Positions 1-7,019 of a DNA stretch of 11,425 bases are shown piece after piece (within the stretch, counting starts at the first letter, position 1; every line of letters begins with the position of its first letter). A program made the translations under genes and the position numbers. The stretch covers positions 1 through 11,425 of the forward strand of contig QNEG01000025.1 of NCBI GenBank assembly GCA_003645115.1, read 5' to 3'. This DNA comes from a bacterium (GTDB lineage Bacteria > UBP14 > UBA6098 > B30-G16). The notes beneath the pieces were generated by a model. That model made no database searches and was not told the DNA's origin. It saw only the letters and a list, made by a program, of their open reading frames with translations.

Positions 1-3000
1 GCTGGTAATACTGCATCGCTCGATTTATCCACTTGGTATGTAATAGACCTTTCTCCGCCGGAATTGGTTGGTTCTGACCCTGCGTATGGTTCCGAGGTCG
101 GCGACCCAGAACCTACTATTCGATTATTTATCGAGGATGAAATCGCTGGAGTGAATTCCTCCACTATTACCGTTATAGTGAATGGAACTCCCACACCGGT
201 CGCCTGGGATGGCAGCGCAGTCATTATTAATTGTTCCTCTTTGGGCATAGAATTCGATGATGGCGACACGGTGATAGTTTGTGTTAGTGTCGAGGATAAT
301 CCTGACCTGTGTGATGCCAATGTTATGACGGATACCTGTATTCAATTTTACATCAATCTATCAGGACCGATAGCGAGAATAGTAAGTCCCACCAATGGAA
401 CATTTGTCGCCTGCCAGGAACCAGAACAGCAAATTATTATGACCATTTCCGACCCAGATGGTGTCGATGATACTACTATAACATTTATGGTGAATGGCGA
501 TACTTTTTATATCGATGATGTCGAATTGAATTATTTTGATGATACTCTCGTTTTTGTGCCATCATCCAGTTGGAGTGATGGTGATACCATAAATTGCACA
601 TTACTTTTTGCTGATGATATGGAGGGAAATGGATTGGCATCACCTATTAGCTGGAGCTTTGTGGTGGATTTGACTCCACCTATATTCGGTCTCACTACGC
701 CATCCGCGGGCGAAATAGTATCAGATTTGAGTGCGGGAATATCCATTCAAATCACCGATGATGGCGCAGGAGTGGATACCACATCTATCGCTCTGTGGAT
801 AGCCGGCGAGACCGATACATTCACTATCTCATCGGGACTCATCTGGGATGGAATTTTTGCCACCATACCAGAATCATTACTGTTAGCGATGGAAGATACT
901 GTAATAGTGTGCGTTTCCGCTCAAGACCAACCAGATTATTGTGAACCCAATGTGACAGATACTTTTTGCTGGTTCTTCATAATTTCTTCGGAGGGTCCGA
1001 TTGCTCAACCCGTATCACCGCAAAATGGTCAATTCATCTCCTGCCAAGAGGGAGAACAGATTCTGATTATTTACCTGCATAGCGACGATGGTATCGATGA
1101 AACATCTATCCAGCTTGAAATAAATTCTACTACTGTGATTGGCACATATTCGAACGATACTCTGTCTTATATACCATCCACACCGTGGGGGCACGGTGAT
1201 ACTATACGAGTTAGTCTATATGCTGAAGATATTTATGGAGTAGCTTTGGACTCTCCGTTGGAATACTGGTTCGTGATAGACACTATGGCGCCGACATTAG
1301 ATTTCTCCTCTACTTTCCCAATTCCCGCTGCAATTATGACGGTAGGACTTTGGGATAATCCCGATGGCGCTGGTATAGATACTGCATCCATAGAAATTAC
1401 ATTCCGAACTCTTTCATATCCCGCCGATACAATAGAACCCCATTTCTCATATTCTGATGACACATTATCCATCGATTTGTTATCCGCAGATCCGATAATA
1501 TTTTTCGGCGACACGGTGGAGATTTGTATCACTGTTGGCGATTTGGCGGAAATTTGCGGTGCAAATACTACCGAGCGAATTTGCATATATGATACAATCC
1601 CACCGATAGAAATTATGGAACCGATACCGGGTTCTATCACTGCCTGTAATAACCAAAGTATATTGTTGGTTTTACCTGTCCCCACTGGAGTGGCTGATTT
1701 TCTTATGTTGGTGGATGGGGATTCGGTGGGAATTGCCGATGTAGAAATTACAGGGGATACTATTTTCTACACGCCGAGTTCTGCTTTCGCCAGCGGAGAG
1801 ACTGTCTCTGTTCATATAATTAGCGCATTCGATGATGCTGGGTTGGAAATTATTGCGGACAGTGTGTTCCAGTTCGTGGTCGATTTAGAACCGCCGATGG
1901 TATTTTCGCCATCGCCCGCACCGGGAACTTATATCACAATGCCATCGCCGAATATTTCCGCAGTGCTGACAGATTCTATCGCTGGTGTAGATACTGTTAG
2001 TATTATTTTCATTATCGCTGGAGATACTTTTACTGTCGATTCCACAGGAGTAAACTATAGCGATGATATATTATCTATCGATTGTGCGGATGCTGGAATA
2101 GTATTCGCCAGTGGAGAAACTGTGGAGGTTTGTATAAATGCTGCTGATATGCCAGATTACTGCCCGCCTAATGAAATGGACGCTCCATTCTGCTGGGTGT
2201 TCTATGTCAGTTTCGAGGGACCATCTGCATCTCTTATCGCTCCACCGAGAGGATATACTGTCGCCTGTGAGGATACTCAGATAATTATACTCATCGAGGA
2301 TGAGGATGGAATCGATGAGACTACTATCCAATTAAGAGTGGAGGGAATTATATATACAGTGGATTCATCCGCATTGAGTTTTTCAAACGACACACTGCGC
2401 TATGATATTTCCTCTACTTTCGATGGTGATACAATAAACTTCAGTTTAATTTCCGCCAGCGATTTGTTAGGAAATCTTCTGGCATCAACATTGAATGGAT
2501 GGTTTATATTCGATATCGGAACTCCGGTATTAGAGTCCTGGGGACCGACTATAACCTCGGATACCAATCCAGTGATATGGTTTCTGCTGAATGATACAGT
2601 TAGCGGAATCGATTGGGCATCGTTGAGTATAATAATCGGTGCATCGGTATGGGAAACATCCTCGCCAGCGGTGACATTATCCGGCGATACACTTTATCTG
2701 GATTGCGAAATTGCCGGAATAGAATTCGAAATCGGCGATACAAACATCCAGATTATTGTATCTGACCAACCGGATTATTGTGCTCCAAACACACTGGATA
2801 CCACATTGACTATCACTATCTTGCCTGCGGGTGATAGACCGATTGCCACATTGATTCAGCCCGACAGTGGCGCAGTGATTTCTTGCGACGGCGGGAATAT
2901 TCAATTCGTAGTGCAGGGAGTATATCCTATTATCACCGATTCACTCGGTCTGATAATCGGCGATTCATTACCATTGGTATGGGCAGATTCTCCACCAGGA

Positions 3001-4689
3001 TTGTCTGTTTCCGGCGATACGGTCAGTTTCAATTTGCCTACCACATTCTCCAATGGTGATACAGTGCATTTCTCACCGCTGGGGTATGATATCTATTTCA
3101 ATCCCGTGATGGCTGTAGATTGGTATTTCATAGTGGATACCGAACCACCCACTTATACACTAAATCAACCTATTTCCCCGGTGTTAAATTCACTGGCGGT
3201 TGTGGAAATCGAAATCGAGGATAACATCGCCGGCGTGAATCCGGATTCAATATCGGCTACCATAATCACTCCTCGAGGCGATTGGGTATTCACAATCGAT
3301 TCCACCGGTGCGGACTGGAATGGAACTGTATTCACTATCCAGCCGGATATAGTAAATGGTTCTGCGCCCTGGACTCCCGACGAGGACACTCTATTGTTAT
3401 ATTTCCACGAAAACGAGACTATATATGTGGAGGTCCAGGCTTGTGATAGTGCATTGTTATGCGGACAGAATTGCTCCATAGATACAATGCAATTTTACAC
3501 TATCGATGATGACACTTTACCACCGGAAATAATCGATTGGTCTCCTGAAAGTGTTATCGCTGGAGATAATTTCGAACTATACATTTATGCCGACGATACT
3601 TCCGGGCTCGGTCCTTGTTGTTTTGCGATAATAAATGGCGAGACATTGGATGTAATTATCAGTCCCCAGGGGGATTCATTCCTAGTATCTATTCCCGGAT
3701 TGACTGCACCAGCTCCAGGAGAAACATTATGGGTCCAAATTCAGCTCTGCGACGATGATATAGATTTTGAAAATAGCGATGACCGAAAAAGTGTTAGTTT
3801 CGATATCCCTGTTATAGCAATTGCTGGCGAGGGACCAATAGTCCAATTTATTCAGCCGCTGGAGAATGAATATACATCCTGCGATAGTGGACCGGTGCTG
3901 GCTATAATTTCTGACCCCGATGGAGTCGATGTCAGCTCGGTAGTATTTATGGAAGGTGCCGAAACACTGCTGGTTAGCTGGAATGCCGATACTGCCATCA
4001 TTTCTCCGACTGCGCACTGGAATGATGGCGAGGAAATTACTGTCGCGCTAACTTACTGCGAGGATTTGATTGGTAATCCCGGAGATACCGGCAGTGTGTC
4101 ATTCATCGTGGATATTTCTCCACCCATAATTACACTGGTCTCACCCGATACGGGATTGGTGGAACAAAATTCTATTGTGGAGTTAGATATATCCGATAAT
4201 CTCTCCGGAATAGCTTCGGCATATATGTTAGTGAATTCAGATTCTGTGCCACTGCACACTCACAATCCGATAATAATTCTGGAAGATTATATCACTCAGG
4301 GCGAGACTCTGAGATTGGAAATATATAGCTGTGATTCTGCTGTTTACTGTGGAAACAACTGTTCTTCGGTGGAATATTGGTTCCTGCTTATGGCTGATAC
4401 TCCCTGTGATGCTCATCCTATACCATTTACTCCAAATGATGATGGAAAGAACGATTTAGTATATTTCGACTATCCGGAGATGATAAAGACTGGGGCTACT
4501 ATTTCCATTCTCAATCTTGATGGCTTGTTAGTCAGAGAAATAGAACTTGGACCCTGTTTGCCTGGAACGGTCGCTTTCTGGGATGGAACCGACCAATCGG
4601 ATAACCCGCTTCCACCGGGTATTTATGTTTATACGATTACCAGAGATGGAAAAATAATCTGTAAGGGAACCATTGCATTGGCACGATGA
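1..4689 (+). CDS. Giant modular Ig-like surface protein with FlgD/CHU_C-like C-terminal domain (5'-partial)
   Basis: The reading frame is open from base 1, so the gene starts left of the window; 1562 residues are visible. A TTG at 64 is not a credible start, because residues encoded by 1-63 already form the end of an Ig-like module (WYVIDLSPP), the same boundary motif seen later as WSFVVDLTPP, WFVIDTMAP and WYFIVDTEPP. The visible part has 14 Ig-like modules of about 95-125 residues in two alternating types, then a terminal domain containing FTPNDDGKND and LPPGIYVYTI. Composition is rich in Asp, Ser, Thr, Ile and Val with few basic residues, as in secreted beta-sandwich proteins, and the modules contain regularly placed cysteines. 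No catalytic domain is visible. Likely role is a fibrous surface or secreted adhesin or scaffold; the ligand is unknown. The stop overlaps the next gene's start (ATGA), suggesting translational coupling. The coding assignment is near certain; surface location is strong inference. Confidence 0.93.
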   Translation, partial: AGNTASLDLSTWYVIDLSPPELVGSDPAYGSEVGDPEPTIRLFIEDEIAGVNSSTITVIVNGTPTPVAWDGSAVIINCSSLGIEFDDGDTVIVCVSVEDNPDLCDANVMTDTCIQFYINLSGPIARIVSPTNGTFVACQEPEQQIIMTISDPDGVDDTTITFMVNGDTFYIDDVELNYFDDTLVFVPSSSWSDGDTINCTLLFADDMEGNGLASPISWSFVVDLTPPIFGLTTPSAGEIVSDLSAGISIQITDDGAGVDTTSIALWIAGETDTFTISSGLIWDGIFATIPESLLLAMEDTVIVCVSAQDQPDYCEPNVTDTFCWFFIISSEGPIAQPVSPQNGQFISCQEGEQILIIYLHSDDGIDETSIQLEINSTTVIGTYSNDTLSYIPSTPWGHGDTIRVSLYAEDIYGVALDSPLEYWFVIDTMAPTLDFSSTFPIPAAIMTVGLWDNPDGAGIDTASIEITFRTLSYPADTIEPHFSYSDDTLSIDLLSADPIIFFGDTVEICITVGDLAEICGANTTERICIYDTIPPIEIMEPIPGSITACNNQSILLVLPVPTGVADFLMLVDGDSVGIADVEITGDTIFYTPSSAFASGETVSVHIISAFDDAGLEIIADSVFQFVVDLEPPMVFSPSPAPGTYITMPSPNISAVLTDSIAGVDTVSIIFIIAGDTFTVDSTGVNYSDDILSIDCADAGIVFASGETVEVCINAADMPDYCPPNEMDAPFCWVFYVSFEGPSASLIAPPRGYTVACEDTQIIILIEDEDGIDETTIQLRVEGIIYTVDSSALSFSNDTLRYDISSTFDGDTINFSLISASDLLGNLLASTLNGWFIFDIGTPVLESWGPTITSDTNPVIWFLLNDTVSGIDWASLSIIIGASVWETSSPAVTLSGDTLYLDCEIAGIEFEIGDTNIQIIVSDQPDYCAPNTLDTTLTITILPAGDRPIATLIQPDSGAVISCDGGNIQFVVQGVYPIITDSLGLIIGDSLPLVWADSPPGLSVSGDTVSFNLPTTFSNGDTVHFSPLGYDIYFNPVMAVDWYFIVDTEPPTYTLNQPISPVLNSLAVVEIEIEDNIAGVNPDSISATIITPRGDWVFTIDSTGADWNGTVFTIQPDIVNGSAPWTPDEDTLLLYFHENETIYVEVQACDSALLCGQNCSIDTMQFYTIDDDTLPPEIIDWSPESVIAGDNFELYIYADDTSGLGPCCFAIINGETLDVIISPQGDSFLVSIPGLTAPAPGETLWVQIQLCDDDIDFENSDDRKSVSFDIPVIAIAGEGPIVQFIQPLENEYTSCDSGPVLAIISDPDGVDVSSVVFMEGAETLLVSWNADTAIISPTAHWNDGEEITVALTYCEDLIGNPGDTGSVSFIVDISPPIITLVSPDTGLVEQNSIVELDISDNLSGIASAYMLVNSDSVPLHTHNPIIILEDYITQGETLRLEIYSCDSAVYCGNNCSSVEYWFLLMADTPCDAHPIPFTPNDDGKNDLVYFDYPEMIKTGATISILNLDGLLVREIELGPCLPGTVAFWDGTDQSDNPLPPGIYVYTITRDGKIICKGTIALAR
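55..4401 (+). repeat. Alternating two-type Ig-like module array (coding repeat)
   Basis: Fourteen modules can be delimited by eye from boundary motifs. Type B starts at (T/S/P)PP and carries D-x-x-(A/S)-G-(V/I)-D plus a three-cysteine end such as VCVSAQDQPDYC...FC. Type A starts at GPIA, has one conserved Cys about 17 residues in, then DPDGVDDTTI, and ends W-x-FVVD. Approximate starts: B1 55, A1 364, B2 673, A2 991, B3 1285, A3 1600, B4 1891, A4 2218, B5 2521, A5 2836, B6 3145, B7 3520, A6 3832, B8 4120. The B-A pair is thus a higher-order unit of about 606-630 bases repeated five times, after which B6 and B7 stand side by side. Short DNA stretches are still nearly identical between modules (925-943 versus 2764-2782, 18 of 19 bases), although most of the array has diverged. 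Confidence 0.85.
4402..4689 (+). other. FlgD-Ig / CHU_C-like C-terminal domain of the giant protein
   Basis: The last 95 residues begin PCDAHPIPFTPNDDGKND and end in a WDGTDQSDNPLPPGIYVYTI strand pair followed by KIICKGTIALAR. Established knowledge: this FTPN(D/G)DGKND...WDGT...LPPGxYxY pattern is shared by FlgD-type Ig domains and by the gliding-motility-associated (CHU_C, type-B) C-terminal domains that direct proteins to T9SS in Bacteroidota. Here it replaces the Ig array abruptly and forms the very C-terminus, the position expected for a sorting or anchoring domain. A sorting role is inference; a plain structural FlgD-like cap is the alternative. Confidence 0.7.
4686..4689 (+). other. ATGA stop/start overlap coupling two surface-protein genes
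   Basis: The TGA of the giant protein (4687-4689) shares three bases with the ATG of the next gene (4686-4688). The nearest purine-rich stretch (AAGGGA, 4663-4668) lies 17 bases upstream, too far for a normal ribosome-binding site. Initiation is therefore probably by termination-reinitiation, which would tie the yield of the lamin-tail protein to that of the giant protein. Confidence 0.75.
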
Positions 4690-7007
4690 ACTATGTCCCC
4701 AAAAATATATTTATTAAAATCATCTGGATATTATCTATATCCACTGGAATTGCCTATGGTTGGTCTTTCGGCGATGTAGTGATAAATGAGCTAATGTGGA
4801 TGGGTTCATCTCGAAGTCCCTACGATGAATATCTCGAACTGCGGAATATGACTTCGGTTTCTATTAATTTTTCTTCTACTCGATGGAGTATATATCGAAA
4901 CAATGAATTATTGGTGATTATCGATACTGGTGTTCTTCCTGGCGATGGATATTTTTTAATCTCTCGTCTGGATACTACAGAGTCTGTGCTGGCGGTTCTC
5001 CCGGATATGATTTCTCCAGCTCTTATATTAAATAATTCCGATGTCCAGTATAAATTATACGCTGGACCGGATAGCACTCACACATTGATAGATATCGCCG
5101 ACGATTCATGGGGAACTCCACTGGCGGGAAATTATTGGGGAATCGGTGGCGGAATACATTGGTCGATGGAAAGGAATGAACCTCCCGGCGATGGAACTCT
5201 CGCTGCAAGTTGGCACGATGCTTGTCTCTCGGTGAATTTCGACCCCGGTTCGTCAGAACGAGGGACTCCCAAATTACCGAACCGAAAAAACACTCCCCCA
5301 CAGTGGAGTGGAGTCATTCCACCTACACTGGCAACCGATAGCGATGACCTTATATTTACCGCTGTCGCCTGTCAGGACACCGATAATATCCCAGACTCGA
5401 TGCAGGTTAAAGGTATCTGGTGGAAACTGGGAGAATCACCGCCCATTTATTCTGCAGTCCATTATGGAATAGCCTCGGGAACAGATGTCGATGTTGTCTT
5501 GCCAAATTCTTTCACACAACCCGGACAGTATTATGAATGGAAACTATCACTGGATGATGGACAGGATACTTTATATCGTTCTGGGACATTATTTGTCCAT
5601 TTCGATACACGCGACATACTGATAGACGAGATATGCTGGGGTGGTTCATCGCAAAGCATCTCCGACGAATGGATAGAATTGCTTAACACTCGCTCGGACA
5701 CTATTTATCTGGAGCAAACTCCCATATTTATATGGCGGAATATGTTGAGTGGTGAATTGCAATTGGATATCACATTGGATTCGGGAATTATTCCCCCGGA
5801 TGGTAGATTTCTCATCAAACGATTATCTGCAGATGATTACAGGACTGCGGTTAGTATTTCACCCCAATGGGTGAAATCGGATTTCACATTATATGATGGA
5901 ATAGTTCGGGTTGCCATAACCGATAGACCGGATACCAACTATTTCATCGATATCGCAGGGAACGGTTCCTATCCTGCAAGTGGTGAAAATAATTGCGCAG
6001 ACAGTCTTTGGGCATCGATGTATAGGGTCTCGCCCGCATCCGATGGTTCATCGCCATCATCGTGGAAAACCAGCACAGTTACTATAAATTTTAAGCCCGG
6101 TATGTTGGATAGAGGCACTCCCGGTGCAGAAACTATCCAGAATCATCCGCCGATTCTTGCCACACCAGATACATTTGATTTATTCTACCCCGATACCGGG
6201 ACCAGAGATACCGTGTTCATATTTAATGTAATATATTCAGATAGTGATAGTTCGGCGCCCGATTCTGTTGTGTTGCTTTTAGATATGGACTACGATGGAA
6301 TCTGGTCACCATCAGAAATATTTCCATTATCTATCGATTCCAGTGGGATAGATTATTTTTCTGGCACACCATTATATACGGAAATTTCCGGATTGACTCC
6401 TAGTCGAACAGGCGGCAAATTTACCTATCGCGTTTCCGATGGTCAGACAATAACCCCATTTCCTGTCCCTGCAAAATCTGGTCCGGTGGTATATCCCACC
6501 GCTGGAATGCAACTTTCTCACGATGTATGGATTACCGATACTCTACACTGGTTCCAGGATAAATATACCATAAGTTCACCCATTCAGATTCGCAATGTTA
6601 GTGATTTGCCGGCGATATTCAAATTGAGGATATTCGAGGAGGACACATTCGAGTATGATTGTTGCTATCCATACTGCGAGGGCGGATGGATTTCCACCTG
6701 CGATTCATCAGAGTTGGACTGCAACAAATATATGTTGTCGGCGATATTTTTGCCCGAGGGAACTATTCCTGTTCCCGCATTGTTTAATGAATATGGCAAC
6801 GAGGATTGTTTGACACCGATAAATTTTCGCACCGCACGAGCAGATACTTTCGGGGTATCCGGAAATTGTATCGCAGAAAATTTGGGACAAGGACATTTGG
6901 CAAATTTATGGTTTATAATTTATCTTCCCAGAATTTCTTATGGAGTCAATATGAATCGAGCACACAAAATCACTGTCCAGATTAAGTGTGTGGTCATTTT
7001 GCCATAG
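4686..7007 (+). CDS. Exported protein with two lamin-tail domains and Cys-rich C-terminus
   Basis: A 773-residue protein. Residues 1-25 look like a Sec signal peptide: Lys6 and Lys11, a hydrophobic core at about 12-24, likely cleavage after AYG. Lamin-tail domain 1 spans about 29-195 (VVINELMWMGSS, DEYLELRN, closing RGTP) and domain 2 about 309-480 (ILIDEICWGGSS, DEWIELLNT, closing RGTPG). Between them is an Ig-like linker (about 203-305). A second beta-sandwich (about 487-603) contains an EF-hand-like loop, D533-x-D535-x-D537-G538 ... E544. The C-terminal part (about 604-773) has eight cysteines (659, 660, 664, 672, 679, 708, 728, 768). Lamin-tail domains are widespread in exported bacterial proteins, often next to nucleases or adhesive modules, but no enzyme domain is seen here. 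No T9SS tail is recognisable. It overlaps the giant upstream gene and precedes the hydrolase, so a co-produced surface role is likely. Exact function unknown. Confidence 0.9.
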   Translation: MNYVPKNIFIKIIWILSISTGIAYGWSFGDVVINELMWMGSSRSPYDEYLELRNMTSVSINFSSTRWSIYRNNELLVIIDTGVLPGDGYFLISRLDTTESVLAVLPDMISPALILNNSDVQYKLYAGPDSTHTLIDIADDSWGTPLAGNYWGIGGGIHWSMERNEPPGDGTLAASWHDACLSVNFDPGSSERGTPKLPNRKNTPPQWSGVIPPTLATDSDDLIFTAVACQDTDNIPDSMQVKGIWWKLGESPPIYSAVHYGIASGTDVDVVLPNSFTQPGQYYEWKLSLDDGQDTLYRSGTLFVHFDTRDILIDEICWGGSSQSISDEWIELLNTRSDTIYLEQTPIFIWRNMLSGELQLDITLDSGIIPPDGRFLIKRLSADDYRTAVSISPQWVKSDFTLYDGIVRVAITDRPDTNYFIDIAGNGSYPASGENNCADSLWASMYRVSPASDGSSPSSWKTSTVTINFKPGMLDRGTPGAETIQNHPPILATPDTFDLFYPDTGTRDTVFIFNVIYSDSDSSAPDSVVLLLDMDYDGIWSPSEIFPLSIDSSGIDYFSGTPLYTEISGLTPSRTGGKFTYRVSDGQTITPFPVPAKSGPVVYPTAGMQLSHDVWITDTLHWFQDKYTISSPIQIRNVSDLPAIFKLRIFEEDTFEYDCCYPYCEGGWISTCDSSELDCNKYMLSAIFLPEGTIPVPALFNEYGNEDCLTPINFRTARADTFGVSGNCIAENLGQGHLANLWFIIYLPRISYGVNMNRAHKITVQIKCVVILP
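4770..5270 (+). other. Lamin-tail domain 1 (coding)
   Basis: It starts directly after the signal peptide with VVINELMWMGSSRSPYDEYL, the I-N-E-(L/I)-x-W-x-G and D-E-(Y/W)-(L/I)-E-L signatures of bacterial lamin-tail (LTD) domains. It continues through GDGYFLISR and SMERN and ends SERGTP. The internal order of motifs is the same as in the second copy. Confidence 0.8.
5610..6125 (+). other. Lamin-tail domain 2 (coding)
   Basis: The second copy opens with ILIDEICWGGSSQSISDEWI, continues with IIPPDGRFLIKR and ASMYRVSP, and closes LDRGTPG. Every landmark of copy 1 is present in the same order (WGGSS versus WMGSS, DGRFLIKR versus DGYFLISR), so this is an internal duplication that has diverged considerably. 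Confidence 0.8.
6282..6317 (+). other. EF-hand-like calcium-binding loop (coding)
   Basis: The twelve residues D-M-D-Y-D-G-I-W-S-P-S-E (533-544 of the lamin-tail protein) match the canonical EF-hand loop positions: D1, D3, D5, G6, an aliphatic residue at 7, S9 and E12. The flanks are beta-strand-like (SVVLLL before, FPLSID after), so this would be a calcium loop grafted in a beta-sandwich and not a helix-loop-helix pair. Metal binding is inferred from the pattern only. Confidence 0.5.
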
Positions 7008-7011
7008 GAGG
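7006..7011 (+). promoter_or_regulatory. Shine-Dalgarno of the secreted hydrolase
   Basis: A perfect AGGAGG begins inside the TAG stop codon of the preceding gene and sits 8 bases before the ATG at 7020. It fixes the start of the hydrolase and means the two genes share only 12 bases of spacer, consistent with one transcript. Confidence 0.85.
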
Positions 7012-7019
7012 ATTACAAT

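Noticed and set aside
64..66. TTG start codon for the giant Ig-like gene
   Set aside because: The frame is open back to base 1 and the bases before it encode the end of a recognisable module (WYVIDLSPP). There is no signal peptide after the TTG, so the gene is truncated by the window edge.
1233..1685. Minus-strand 150-codon open frame inside the Ig array
   Set aside because: It lies antisense to strongly patterned Ig modules, has no ribosome-binding site or recognisable domain, and similar antisense frames recur under other modules because of the repetitive composition.
55..4401. CRISPR array or non-coding tandem repeat
   Set aside because: The periodicity (about 300 and 600 bases) is at protein level within one open frame; DNA copies are too diverged and long to be CRISPR repeats.
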